From: Deinandra increscens subsp. villosa
Taxonomy: Eukaryota > Streptophyta > Magnoliopsida > Asterales > Asteraceae
Assembly: GCA_039602395.1 (NCBI GenBank)
Contig: JBCNJP010000006.1
Span: 8,710,766-8,774,765, forward strand
Direction: 5' to 3'
Length of the DNA: 64,000 nucleotides
The first letter of the stretch is position 1, and every line of letters begins with the position of its first letter. Shown here one piece after another: positions 31,978-43,612 of this stretch. A model generated the notes under the pieces. That model was not told the origin of the DNA, did no database searches, and saw only the letters and a program-made list of their open reading frames with translations. The translations under genes and the position numbers were made by a program.

Positions 31978-33789
31978 AGAAATTAGGCTACAACTCAGAG
32001 ATCATAAGCTATCTGTAAAGATCGAAAGATCTCTCGGATATCCCGCTTCTGATGATCCTCCTTGGTTGCACGAAGTAGAAGAAGAAGAACTCACCCAGGA
32101 AGCCATAGAAGAGGAGAAGAACCCATCTCCTATCTTCGATCACGCAACACATGAGTCTATCCATTCTATCCATACCAACCCGGAAGACGAAGATTCCAAC
32201 AGCACGCTGGCAGCTGCGGATCAACCGACACTAGAACTGAAGGAACTACCAGAACACCTGGAATACGCCTTCCTGGATGACGATCGCAACTCGCCTGTGA
32301 TCTTCTCTGCACGCTTAAGCCCACAAGAGAAGGAAGCATTACTCGCAATTATGCAAAAGCACAGAAAGGCTATAGCATGGAAGCTATCGGATATCAAAGT
32401 AATAAACCCATCGCTCTGCACTCACAAAATTCTAATGGAAGACGTGTATAAGCCCGTTGTCCAACCACAACGAAGGGTAAACCCCAACGTACAAGAGGTG
32501 GTAAAGAAAGAAGTTGTCAAACTTCTGGACGCTAGACTTATATACCCCGTATCTGACATCCCATGGGTTAGCCCTGTTCATGTTGTGCCCATGAAAGGAG
32601 GAATGACTGTCATTACGAATGAAAAAGATGAATTCATTCCCACTAGCACAATCACTGGCTAGAGAGTTTGCATAGACTATAGAAGGCTAAATGACGCCAC
32701 CCAAAAGGATCATTTTCCTCTGCTATTCATAGACCAAATGCTAGAGCGTTTGTCTAGATACATGTACTATTGCTTCCTCGACGGTTTTTCCGGATCCTTC
32801 CAGATCCCTATAGATCTGGAAGATCACGAGAAAACGACATTTACATGTCCATAAGACACCTTCACCTACAGATACATGCCTTTTGGCTATGTAATGCTCC
32901 CGCCACATTTCAGCGTTGCATTGTTGCTATCTTCCATGACATGATCGAGAAATCCATGGAAGTATTCATGGATGATTTTTCGGTTTTTGGTAACTCATTT
33001 GACCACTGTCTACAAAAACTTGAGAAAATGCTCGCCCGCTGCGAAGAAACTAACTTAGATCTTAATTGGGAAAAGTGTCATTTTATGGTCCAAGAAGGCA
33101 TAGTTCTTTGCCATAAGGATTCCCAAGCCGGGTTAGAAGTAGACAAAGCAAAGATAGACAATATCTCTCGTCTACCCCCACTATCTTCTGTTCGCAACAT
33201 CCGCAGTTTTCTCGGACACGCAGGTTTCTACCAACGTTTCATCAAGGACTTCTCCAAGATCTCTAGGCCCTTGACGAAACTGCTGGAGAAAGAAGCAGTC
33301 TTCAAGTTCGACAAAAACTGTATGGAAGCTTTCTCCCTCCTAAAGGACAAACTTGTCCATGCACCCATTATGACTGCACCAGACTGGCCTCTACCCTTTG
33401 AGATCATGTGTGATGCAAGTGACTATGCTATGGGGGTAGTATTAAGTCAACGGAAAGACAAGCACTTTCACCCAATTTACTACGCCAGTAAAACACTTAA
33501 CGATGCCCAGGAAAACTATACAATTACCGAAAAGGAGTTGTTGGCTGTGGTGTTTTCTTTTGATCTGTTCCGTTCATATTTGGTGTTATCAAAGACTATT
33601 GTTTTCACAGATCACATAGCTATCAGGTACCTCTTAAAAAAGCAAGATCTAAACCATGGCTTATCCGTTGGATTCTTCTCCTTCAAGAGTTCGAAATCGA
33701 GACAAGGGATAAGAAAGGTGCTAAGAACACTGTCACTGATCATCTCTCAAGGCTTGAAAGCAATACTCAGTCTTCAGAAGGAGAAATAA
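31958..33789 (+). pseudogene. pol: Athila pol: reverse transcriptase and RNase H, broken
   Basis: Frame 31958-32662 holds the pre-RT acidic region and RT fingers (Trp-Val-Ser-Pro-Val-His-Val-Val-Pro-Met-Lys-Gly-Gly) and ends in a stop at 32660. After further stops near 32680 and 32852, frame 32770-33789 carries the palm with EVFMDDFSVFG (about 32959-32991), the connection, and RNase H with MCDASDYAMG, TEKEL and TDHIAIRYL. The RNase H catalytic residues appear intact. EVFMDDFSVFG is a strong Athila marker. At least three lesions lie before the palm, so no functional RT is encoded. Confidence 0.85.
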
Positions 33790-35160
33790 ATGAGAGGTTT
33801 CCAACAGAATACCTCGAAAGAGTTGACTCTTCTGCTGAACCCTGGTTTGTGGACATGGCAACCTATCTTGCAAGCGTCCTCATACATAGAGGGTTAACAC
33901 ATCAACAACGAAGAAAATTCTTTGCTGACGTTAAATATTTTTATGTGGGAAGACCCATATCTTTTCAAGATATGCACCGACCAGCTTATCCTATGATGTG
34001 TCTATGGTATCGAGACCACTAGCACCCTTAAATAGTGTCACTCTGGACCTTGCGGCGGCCATCATGGAGCCAACGCCACCACAAGAAAAGTCCTCGATTC
34101 TGGCTTTTACTGGCCAACTATATATCAGGACGCTCATAAACTGGCACAAACTTGTGACGCTTGTCAAAGGAATGGGAACATCTCCTTGTGCAACGAGATG
34201 CCCCAGAATTACATCCAAGTTTGTGAAGTCTTTGATGTGTAGGGACTTGACTTCATGGGACCATTCCCAACTTCGAGAGGGAATAACTACATCCTTGTGG
34301 CCATGGACTACATCTCAAAATGGGTTGAAGCTGAAAGCTTTACCCACTAATGATGGCCGAGCAGTTGTCAAATTCTTCAAGAAGTTATTTTCTAGATTCG
34401 GAACTCCAAGAGCCTTAATAAGCGACAAAAGGTACCCACTTCTATAATTATCAAATGGAAATAGTTCTAGCTCGGTATGGAGTAATCCATAAGGTTTCAA
34501 CAACCTACTATCCCCAAAAAAATGGTCAACCTGAAGTAACTAATCGAGGTATCAAACGAATCCTAGAAAAAGCGGTCGGTAAAAACTGAAAGGATTGGGC
34601 TGACGAGCTCGATGATGCACTTTGGGTATTTCAAACAACCTACAAAAATCCGATTGGTAGTACCCCGTATAGAATGGTGTATGGCAAAGCTTGCCATCTC
34701 TCTGTTGAATTAGAACACAAGGCTTATTGGGCCTTTCACACACTATATATGGACCTTCAGAAATCAGGTCAGAATCGTCTTGGTCAATTAACAGAGCTCG
34801 AGAACTTACGCGCACAAGCCTACGCTAACTCCAGCATCTACAAGGACCAAACCAAGAAGTATCATGATTCGCAACTAAAGAAGCTGAGAAGAATTCAAGA
34901 AGGAGATAAGGTTCTGCTATACAACTCCCGTCTAAGGTCATTCCGGGAAAGCTAAAATCAAGATGGACTGGACCTTACCAGGTGGTGCGTGTTTATCCCT
35001 ATGGTGATGTTGACATACGCCATAAAGACGGATCTATATTTAAAGTCAACAACCTACGTCTCAAACTCTATGAAGGAATATTCGACCATGACGAAGAAAA
35101 CCTTCCTTTAGAGGGGATGCACATAGTGTATCAACGGGTCCGGCCTAGGACCCGGAAATA
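33790..35160 (+). pseudogene. pol: Athila integrase, frameshifted
   Basis: Fragments run from about 33900 to 35150. They show a Gly-Phe-Tyr-Trp-Pro-Thr block and CDACQRNG finger cysteines (about 34100-34185), GLDFMGPFP (first Asp, about 34248), LISDK (second Asp, about 34412-34426), KNGQPEVTNR (Glu block near 34520), then the C-terminal part in 34674-34955 with MVYGKACHL and KVLLYNSRL. Frame changes near 34040, 34240, 34440 and 34590 disable it. The order and wording match Athila integrase. Confidence 0.8.
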
Positions 35161-37728
35161 AATTTAGGCCACCTATCCGTAGATTAGGAAATAAATAAAA
35201 AGTCAAAATCAAGATAAACGCAGTTTTTAATTAGCACACCCTGTGCTCAACCAAGCACGCCCGGTGCTAAACCGCGTAATCCCACATCAGCAATCACGGG
35301 CTGGCATCTGATGTCTGACACTTAAGCACACCCCGTGCTTAGTTTGGCACGCCCCGTGCCGTCTGACAAGATGCAGCAAATCAGAAGCTTCTGCATTCCT
35401 TTGGCTACATATGCTCATCATACCCTCTCCTTTCACTTTCATTATGCTTTTGAAGTCAAAACACATACACACCCATTGAGGTAAGTTTCTTTTGTCTTAA
35501 ACATTCCATCTTCATAAACATTCTTCTTTTAGTCATGAACACAAGAACACTCTTACTGTTCATGCCACACTTCCAGCTCTTTCATTCAAGTTCGCTTGTT
35601 ATCTCAACTCCCCAAGTGCAAGGTTTTGTCACAAACCAACTAAGGTTGTTTTGAGTTCTCTAAATCAAAGTTTTTGCTCAAAATCGTGACCAAAACCTGC
35701 ACAAATCCAATTTTTGAAAACAAAAACTGGAATGGGTTGAGAAAATAAAGCTTTTCTGAGAATTTAAAGCTAAAAAATTCATGGCCCGAAGAACAGCACG
35801 CCCCGTGCTAAACTAGGCATGGGCCGTGCCATTCTACTGTGCATGCATAAATCTTGTATTTTTACAATTTTTTCCAGAAATGGCGGTCATTAACGAGCTC
35901 GAAAAAAACAATATTCAGTCAGGTGCGTGTCCCACAATCATAACTTTGATGAATCAAGTTATGACTTTGAGGGCTAATGTGGAAGAAGCCTACGAGGGAG
36001 AACTCAAGCTGAACGACAGGGTCAACTTCTTGACCATAGCCTTTGAGTTCCTAGCCGGGTGCATGGCCAACCTGAGTGAAAGGCTCGAACCCTTCTTGGA
36101 ACCCAACTTCGTGCCCTTAGACGCCTCATGGTTTGAGGAGGAGGTGGCAGGAATTGTCAACTTTGAGTCCCACATCCTGAATGACGACATGTTATTCGGT
36201 GTCCCTGTGTTTAACGGTGTTGTTGATGACTTTTATCATCAACATGGACGACAATGACGACATTCCCCAGCTCTCGCACGACCAGGCCGGTCACTAGAGG
36301 GAGGCTCTCGGTTAAGAAGCTGGAAGGAAGCAAGTATAAGAAGTAGGAATTGAATAAAGTAGTTTGTCTGTGTTTAGTGTATGATGAAAACTGATCTTGA
36401 TGCATCCCAAATATTAGGATTATTTTGGCATATTTAGATATTAGATTTGATGTGACCTTGGACTAAATGTAAGTATAAAAACATGTATCATCTTGATTTG
36501 ACTATGGTTAGTATTTAGTTTATGTTAAAATTTTGCTTAGTTTTATCTTTACCTTTTTAGTTTAATATTTATGTCTTGAGCATTTATGATACAGGTACCG
36601 GTTTCGTAGTTTGATTCGGACCGGGAGGTCACGACACTTGGCGTGGTAACCATTCCACGGAACAAATAGTCAGAAAACAGTGGAAGTGCTGCCCAAAACT
36701 TTTCCAAAACCAAACTATTTTTTATTATCATTGTCCCTAATTTACTAACGTATGGGCACATTAAAGACAATATACATTTAAGTGTGGGGACGGGAAAATA
36801 ACGGGCAAAGTTTTCAGGGAACTTAAACAATTGCTCGGTCCGATATCAAGCCTTACACAAAATTCTTCAAATAAGCCTTGATATCCCCCAATTTTTCAAA
36901 AATTTGTCGTCTTAAACGAAACGATACGCATAACAGTTTTCCTCGTAATATAGAGATTTTAAATTCTAGTGAATTATAAACAAATTTTCAAAAATAAATT
37001 GAAATATTTCTTTATGGCAAGATGAACCAATTTATTTTAAAAAAAAACTTGTTTTCTCCCTTCCCCGTGTTCGTTAGAATTTGAGCCGAAATATAGCACG
37101 ATCACCTATATACATGCTCCTTTCCCTAAATTAGGAGAGAAGCCTGGTGATTAGACAGAGGTAGAACTTGACATGTGGATATGTCCCAAGATGGACAAAA
37201 TTGGGAACACTTATATAAATGATTGAGGCACCTAGGAATTTTCCCACCATCCGTTTCTTAACCCCTTTTCCTTCACTCCATAAAATCCCCCCTAGTTAAC
37301 CCCTTTGAGCCTAAGCCTTTCGTTTCTAAACCCCTTCTATTTTGCAAAAATCACCCCCTTTATGCAAAATAACCTACCCCTTTTATTTCTTATTTATTTT
37401 TCAGTAAAAAGCGGTGCTTTTTATAAAAAAAAAGTTCAACTCCGTGAAATTTTCAGGATCAAATAAGGCTGTAATGTTGATCCGTGGGTCCTGGATTTAC
37501 ATTTAGATGCCGTTTTTGTCTAAAAAAAATGGTTGTTAGAACAAGGGGAACTCACAAGATATATTCTCTGACTTAAATAAAAAGAGAAAAGCTCTCTAAA
37601 AGTGTAGTATATTCTTTTGGAAAATCCACTCGTAAAAACCAAATTTCTTTGGAAAGACCGCTCGTTTACACCTTTTTACCCTTTTTCAAATATACCTATA
37701 CAAACCCTACCCCAAAACCTACCCTTTA
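35161..37728 (+). other. Athila 3' region between pol and 3' LTR
   Basis: Long untranslated-looking region with GCACGCCCCGTGC-type words at about 35238-35360 and 35798-35830, and the frame at 35826-36257. A purine-rich stretch (AAGTGTGGGGACGGGAAAA, near 36780-36798) could be an old purine tract. 36258-37728 has no recognisable gene. Athila elements normally carry an envelope-like ORF here, of which little can be proved. Confidence 0.6.
35826..36257 (+). CDS. Unrecognised frame at the Athila env-like position
   Basis: A 143-codon frame, more plausibly starting at Met 35880 (Met-Ala-Val-Ile-Asn-Glu-Leu-Glu) than at the upstream Met. The product would be about 125 residues, acidic, helical in appearance, with Asn-Leu-Ser-Glu-Arg-Leu and a Trp-Phe-Glu-Glu-Glu motif. 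No signal peptide or membrane segment is evident after the inner Met. Athila elements have a third ORF in this position, often called envelope-like, but I see no specific resemblance. It could be a remnant of it or chance. Confidence 0.35.
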   Translation: MPFYCACINLVFLQFFPEMAVINELEKNNIQSGACPTIITLMNQVMTLRANVEEAYEGELKLNDRVNFLTIAFEFLAGCMANLSERLEPFLEPNFVPLDASWFEEEVAGIVNFESHILNDDMLFGVPVFNGVVDDFYHQHGRQ

Positions 37729-37866
37729 AAGGTGTGTCTAATCCCAAAGGCCGGACTTGCGAAAACCCTGTTTATTGAAAGTTTATTACTGATTTTCTGA
37801 ACCAAACGTGCTCTACTTATCACAAACCATTTGGGGAGTCGAAATCCAAAGGCCGGACTTGTGACA
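37729..37866 (+). repeat. Fragment of the Athila 3' LTR
   Basis: It aligns with 15676-15805: AGGTGTGTCTAAT, TTATTGAAAGTTT, CTGAACCAAACGTGCTC, CATTTGGGGAGTCGAAATCC and AAAGGCCGGACTTGTGACA all recur in order. It is truncated on both sides, joined on the left to 3' region sequence and cut on the right by the next LTR. Confidence 0.85.
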
Positions 37867-38556
37867 TGTTGATAGATAATCTGTGCATCGTGTGAAGTAT
37901 CAAGACAAGACGATATGAAGATCAAGACAAAGTTCAAACTGCCAAACAAACTGGATCCGAACTAGTAGTTTGGATCAGGCGAACTGTTCGCCCGAGGTTC
38001 GGCCAGTGGGGTATAAATAGTTGTTTTGTCTTTGTTTTCTAAAAAAATGAGTTGAGTGAGATCAGTCTTAAGTGTGTGTTTTCAGTGGTGTATCTCTGTT
38101 AAAATTGCTTGAGCGTGTGGATCGTCTACTTAATCGTTATTAAATCAAAGTAATACGAGCTAGAACACAAAGAGTAAATACAAATGACTTGTATTGACCA
38201 CTGAGAGAACCACAAAGTTCACAGAGAAGATAACACGTGCAGATCACTGAATTCTATAACAAGACAACTATATATACTAGTGAGAATCCGACTGGCCGAA
38301 CCTCAGGTTCGGACACTAGTTCGGACATGCCCGAACTCCAGGTTCGCTGGGAGTTCGGACCTCAGCTAATTTGTATGATTTGTCTTGTATTCGATACTTC
38401 ACATGACGATGAAGAACCATGTATCAACATCTGTGTCTGTTCTAAGTGATTTCTTAATTGTAATTTTTCTCTAGATCAATAAAAGAACTCTTAATTACTC
38501 GTTTAACATCCCTAATAGCTAGATCGAGTAGACGATCCGATGCTCACAAACTTTCA
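37867..38556 (+). repeat. 5' LTR of the Copia at 37867
   Basis: 690 bp, TGTTGATAG to ACTTTCA, ending at the primer site. It carries strong inverted repeats: GGCGAACTGTTCGCC at 37978-37992, CCGAACCTCAGGTTCGG at 38296-38312, and AGTTCGG...CCGAACT at 38318-38337. The first 45 bp are also roughly inverted relative to 38383-38428 (GAAGTATCAAGACAAG versus CTTGTATTCGATACTTC). The right edge could be a few bases earlier. Confidence 0.7.
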
Positions 38557-38558
38557 AG

Positions 38559-38570
38559 TGGTATCAGAGC
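38559..38570 (+). promoter_or_regulatory. Primer binding site, initiator-Met tRNA
   Basis: TGGTATCAGAGC at the LTR edge. Confidence 0.9.
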
Positions 38571-38759
38571 TTTCTGGTTCATTTTACTGATCTGTGGTTG
38601 CTATTTTCAGAGTTTTTGAAACAAAAAGTGTCATTTTTCGAAAATTTAAAGTGTTTTTGCGAGTGTTTGAGTGCTTCAGTCGAGAATTTTGTGAAAAATG
38701 TGTTCCTAAATCATTTCTCATCACCTTTTCTGATCTACTGCTAAAAATCTCGTTCAAAT

Positions 38760-39100
38760 CTGTCCAAAATTGAAATTTTTTAGTGAAAATGGTTCAGTTC
38801 GGCTGAAGAACTTACTATTCAGAATAACCGTCATCCGAACTCACGGTTCAGCTTGTGTTCGTCTCGTCCGAAGTCCCAGTTCATCTAATTTTTTTAGAGT
38901 TCGGTTCAAATATTCAGTTAGGATAAGGTTCGGTTGCAGTTCGGATAAATTTTTGTTCGGAACAAGTTCGGATACTTTCTCTGTTCGGAAAATACTTCGG
39001 TTCGGCTACTGTTCGGATACTATTCTCTGTTTGGGCTCAGTTCGTTAAATCTTCAGTTCAGATAAAAGTTTTCTGTTCAGATCAAGTTCGGCTCAGATTG
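38760..39100 (+). repeat. Leader array of GTTCGG words
   Basis: About fifteen copies of AGTTCGG, GTTCGGAT or complements such as CCGAACT lie between the primer site and gag. They are not in strict register. Confidence 0.75.
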
Positions 39101-39299
39101 GGTACTTTGAGTTGTTTTAAGAAAACTGACATAACTTGAGAACCGTTAAGAGTTACGGAACCCACTACCAGTCAAAATGACCATCTCGAAGAGATCTACA
39201 CTTTTAATGGGCTTATGGCTAGTATCATCCGATTCGATACCTAAAATCCACTTTTAAGCCCTTCGTTTTTGAGTTCAAAATTTTTGTAGCATCATATTT

Positions 39300-39895
39300 C
39301 GGAAAAGATGTCGGATTTTCAAGCTTTTGCCGTATGCAAAGTGCGATACAAACAATGCTAAACTTTGATAATGAAATTGGAACAAGTCAGAAAGTTCCCA
39401 AATTATTGAAGTTGGAGGATTATCATAATTAGAAGCAACGATTTCCTTCAGATCAGCACAAATGATATCGATTTGTGGATTCCAATTAAAAAGCTTTACA
39501 CACATCCAACTAATCAAGGATATTTCAAAGAAGTTCATACATTTGACAATGCTGAGAGGAAACTTTATGAACTTGAAAAAAAGCGTTTGGTTATTTTACA
39601 ATGGCATTACCCACCGAATTACTACACCAATTCAGTACTTGCAAGAAATCAAAACAATTATGGGATGAGTTATCAGCAAGGTGTGAAGGCAACGATCTAT
39701 ACAAGAAAAGTCAGAAAAAGGTGTTGAATAAGGAGTTTGACAACTTTCAACATTATGAAAATGAAAACATTACGGGTCTAGTTTCAAGATTTTCACATCT
39801 GATTAGTGAATTGAAAGTTGTTGGAACAAAAATCTATGTGACTGACGTCATCAAATCTGTTTACCGAAGCATTCGGCTGAAGAACCCATCATGAA
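39300..39895 (+). pseudogene. gag: Copia gag capsid fragment
   Basis: Frames from about 39300 encode Met-Leu-Asn-Phe-Asp-Asn-Glu-Ile-Gly, Leu-Lys-Leu-Glu-Asp-Tyr and then, in 39601-39894, a UBN2-type capsid segment with Cys-Lys-Lys-Ser-Lys-Gln-Leu-Trp-Asp-Glu-Leu, Cys-Glu-Gly-Asn-Asp and Leu-Ile-Ser-Glu-Leu-Lys. Stops occur at about 39430-39460 and frame changes near 39600. The coding similarity ends abruptly at about 39893, where the next LTR begins. The zinc knuckle and pol are absent. Confidence 0.75.
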
Positions 39896-40425
39896 ATGAT
39901 TCAGAGACGCGCGTTGTGATGATCGAGGCTTGCGAGATTGGACGGAAGACCGTTTTCTGGAAAAGTTAACTGTTCGGGTCAACGGTCAACGTAAAAGTCA
40001 ACGGATGGTCGGTTCGAGCGAGTCAAGCTTTGGATTAATTAAATCAACTTTGATTTAATTAATATTTTATGTTATTTGATGTTATCTGTATTTTGTTCAT
40101 TTATTGTTTTCTCTAGTTAATCACCCTCACTATAAATATAGTGAGGGTGCCCCATTCACAAGAAGATGACTCTTTAGGATGATGAGTCTTGAGAGTGTGT
40201 GAGCTTCCATTCTAGAGAGAGAGAGTCATGGATTTATAGAGAGAGATTGTTGTCATGATTTCTTATGTTGTAATCATTCGACTAATGAAATCATTCCACT
40301 TGATTATCATTTTTCTTGTTATAGATTATCCTAGATTCTCTTGATTCATCCCGTCTTCTTCTGATCTTCAAGCACGAGGTTGAACACGATCCGGGTTTGC
40401 TGAGCTTTAGATCGATCCTGAAAAA

Positions 40426-40437
40426 TGGTATCAGAGC
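40426..40437 (+). promoter_or_regulatory. Primer binding site, initiator-Met tRNA
   Basis: TGGTATCAGAGC, with an LTR-like TATA box 290 bp upstream. Confidence 0.85.
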
Positions 40438-41154
40438 GGGTATCGATCTAAACGCGTCTAACAACCGTTTAGATCACTTAGATCTGGATTTTGTTCAACT
40501 TTGGAGCTTAGGTTGGAAATATGTAAAGTTCTTATTTTTATGTATTTTTGGAGCATTTTGGATGGATTCTGATGATATGAGTGCTTGATCCGTGTTATGG
40601 AGTTCATTCTGATGTGTTTTTACCTTCTATATCTTCAAATCTGCTGAGAAAAATAGAGATCAGACCTGTGTTTTCGTAACAGTTAGGGTTTCCCCGTTTT
40701 TTCGGTTTTTGAAGATTTTGGAGTTTGATTCTCTGTTTTCTGGGCTATTCTAGATGGATTTGGATGAAACGAAGCATGATTCTTAGTAGAAATCACGTTC
40801 CGGATCCATTGGAAGCATCCATCTCGTCTAAATCTCAACCGTTTGGGCAAATCTGGAAAAACACACACTACTATGTGCGTTCATGGTGTTCTTCAAGTTT
40901 TCCAGAAATGGGGTTTTTGCGGGTCAGATTCAATGAGCATTACTGCTGTTCAGGAGTTGTTTGTGGCCAGAATAGTTCTGTGGATGGTTTGTCTACGTGT
41001 TTCCATCATTAATCCGTGTTCTCATCAAGTTCTTGGGTGGATTTAAGAGCATCAAAGTGGGCTGTACAAGTATGTGTTCTTCACTGTTCATCATTTTTCC
41101 AGAAAGTTTTAAAGGTTTTGAAGCTTTGAAGATTGTCTTAGAGGACTTGTTTTC

Positions 41155-41285
41155 TGCTTAGCGAACTTCAAGCCTAGCGAACTTCTTCTTAGCGAACTTC
41201 AGATTGTCTTAGCATACTTTGTTAGTCTTAGCGGACTTCTGAGGTTGGGCTTAGCGGACTTGAAGTTTCTTAGCGAACTTGTTAT
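41155..41285 (+). repeat. CTTAGCGAACTT word array
   Basis: Seven or so copies of CTTAGCGAACTT or CTTAGCGGACTT within 130 bp, irregularly spaced, in the non-coding interior. Confidence 0.8.
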
Positions 41286-42811
41286 CTTGGTTTTTATTGG
41301 AGACTGTTTCAGAAGATTTTGATCATCTAGGGTTGTAGAGAATCGATCCATGAGTTCGGTGATGTAAAAATCGTTACATTTGGTGGAGTATTCACCAAGA
41401 TATGGGGTAAATACGGTTTTCTGGTGGCGAGCTTTGTTTCCGGTGAAGACTCTGATCAAATTAGGGTTTTGCGGTTGAAGACGTTGATGAGGAGAGAATG
41501 ATGACGTGGCCACGTTTGATTGGTGATCAGATAATGTTCTCTCACATTTTTGTTGGTCAAAGGCATTATTGCCTTTTGCGCTGTCGATCTCCGAATGGAG
41601 GAATGGAATGTGCGTGGCCCCCACATGACTGGAAAAGAGCCGTTGTGCTCAGTCTGTTGTCCGCATCTAATTAGTGCAGCCCCATCTCACACATATCCGC
41701 TTTTCTCAGCCGCCAGATCTGAATAATCGAGACTATTGGATCTCATTTGTGTGCATTCTCAGCTCTTCTCTGATTGGCTCACTGCCATAGCACACAGATC
41801 ATGGTTTCAAACCATTGGAGTTATTAAATCTCAGCCGTAGATTGCATTTTCTTCCCCAAATCTGATTGGTCAGCTTCTTTAAACATGGATCATGGTTTTC
41901 TTGGGGAGATTTAATTGACTAACAATTTTTTCCAGTATTTTTGTTAAATGCGGGCTTTTTCTATCAGTCTTTTACGAGATAACGAACCTAACGCCTCAAT
42001 GGAATTGCGGAATATTCTTATTGGTCATGGATTTATTCTATTTATTTATTGGGGTTCTCGTTGATTGACGTCGCGCGCACGTTTGTTATCGACCACTGAA
42101 GGGTTAGCTTTATTATCCGGTTAATTATGCAGCTTTTTCCATTATGTCACATGGTTTATTTTTAGCTGATGCAACACTGATGCCAGCTAACCGGATTAAC
42201 TGGAATCTAAGTTAAATTATTGGAATTTTTTCGATTAAATCTCTCGAGAAGCCGTTTCTTGAAGAAAATTGATGGAATTTTCCGAATTGCACCGGTTAAG
42301 TCAAAAATTTTCACGGAATATATTTCCGAGCTCATTTTTCTTCGCCAAACATTATGAAGACTCCGGTTATGATTATTTTACCCTCGGGATCTCAGTTTTC
42401 TCAGATTTGACACATATTCTAGATTCAAGTGACGTTTCTCGTGATGTTTTTCACCCATCACTCGAATCGAACATTATTTTCGCATCCAACCTTAGTCACG
42501 CGGAAAAAGTGAAGTATTTATGGATCATTCACAACTTTCAGCATCCGGCTTCCAGTTTTTTGCAAGATTGTCTGATTTCAGGATTTTTTCACCAGTTTCT
42601 CTAGGCAACCGAGCGAGACGGTTCGACTCTCCGCATCTGTTTTTGACGCTTCCGAATAGATTTTTAGAGAGATTTAGAGAAATAGGAGGAATTATTATGG
42701 AACTGAATTATCGGGTCGATTATCAGAAGTTGGAGCATTTTCAGTGTTTGATTGGTTTATCTGATTCGGTTTGTTGTGGTTTTGACTCTGATGTTCAACA
42801 TTCTTAGTATT

Positions 42812-43442
42812 TGTATTGGTCAAAAATCAACAAGATGATTTCGTATTCCAAACTTAAGAATGTGAGGTAGTGTGCTTGTCAATATGCCCGAAATGTAAAG
42901 TTGAACATAAGGATGTAACGAGGGAAAAATCCAGGATCCTTCGAGTTGCCTCTAGGAATCCTAGCAAAAAACCTCGGGAGCCGGCCTGAAGAGCCTGCTG
43001 CCTAGCAATTTTATTGATACGAAATAAATAATTACAAGTGTTTTGGAGGTTTGATCGATCGACACTAAGTGTTACAATGATGGTAAACTATCAGAGCTAA
43101 AGTGTATCGGTGTTGTGTGTCCCTAAGTCGATCGAATCCTCGATTATATAAGGATTACAAGAATAACAAACTATCCGGGATTCCTGGGATCCTATCGTCC
43201 AACTAATATAACCATTAGAGCCCTCTTCATTCACTTGGTCCACGATTTCGTTTAGCTGGAATTGAATCTTAGAGGTAGTTGATGACTTCAATGGTACCTG
43301 GGTCAAATAAACACATGGCAATTATAAGGGATAGTCGAATAAAACAAATCAGGATACCTCGACGAGTGGGATTTCCAGACGGTAATAGGATTCCTGAACT
43401 ATCTGAGCTTCCTGCGAGCATCCTGAAAATATACCCTCAACA
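42812..43442 (-). repeat. 3' LTR of a second, diverged Tat-type element
   Basis: 631 bp, TGTATTGGTC to CCTCAACA. It shares with the LTR at 20790 the order TTGGTCAAAAA, GTGAGGTAG, GGATGTAACGAGGGAAAA, TCCAGGATCCTT/TCCAAGTATCCTT and AAAAAACCTCGGG. It is followed by a purine-tract-like context and an antisense extra-gene fragment, as in the Tat element. Confidence 0.85.
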
Positions 43443-43612
43443 ATTTCCCCTTGAATTTCAACAAATCGATAAGCTCGACAACTGTTAAAATTCAAAAAGA
43501 TATTTTTTTCACGGCGTTAACACGGTAATTATGGTTGGGATGGGACAGATATCTCGGCGTCCAAGTGATGTGATGGTTATCATTGCTTTTTCTTTAAATA
43601 GGAGATCCCAAA

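Larger units (their letters stand above)
14950..37866 (+). mobile_element. Athila-type Ty3/gypsy element, decayed, with two nested insertions
   Basis: Plus-strand parts in order are: 5' LTR (split by a solo LTR), a TGGCGTCGTTGCC primer site at 20048, a short gag remnant, protease, RT with the FMDDFSVFG motif, RNase H, integrase, a long 3' region with an unrecognised frame, and a 3' LTR fragment at 37729-37866. The primer site and the FMDDFSVFG wording are hallmarks of the Athila lineage. All coding parts carry stops and frameshifts. The Tat element at 20790-31335 interrupts it between gag and protease. The left edge near 14950 is approximate because no complete 3' LTR is available for comparison. 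Confidence 0.83.
37867..39895 (+). mobile_element. Copia element, 5' part only
   Basis: LTR (37867-38556), Met-tRNA primer site, a leader rich in GTTCGG words, and a capsid fragment cut off at about 39895 by another LTR. The inner part and 3' LTR are missing. The leader-repeat style and Gag wording suggest a Sirevirus relative. Confidence 0.75.
39905..42811 (+). mobile_element. LTR element with non-coding interior (LARD-like), 5' part
   Basis: An LTR-like block (about 39905-40424) with TATA box ACTATAAATATAG (40128-40141) ends at a Met-tRNA primer site. The following 2.37 kb has no gag or pol. The frames at 40725-41012, 41199-41624 and 42269-42604 do not resemble known proteins and overlap one another. 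It is either a non-autonomous element or a deeply decayed one; the 3' LTR is not seen. The LTR end lacks a clear terminal CA. Confidence 0.55.

Noticed and set aside
32680..32860. Stops in the Athila RT considered as recoding sites
   Set aside because: Multiple stops and frame changes in a clearly decayed element.
42269..42807. Two overlapping frames of 111 and 95 codons
   Set aside because: They overlap in different phases, resemble nothing I know, and lie in the non-coding interior of an LTR element. A host-gene fragment is not excluded but not supported.
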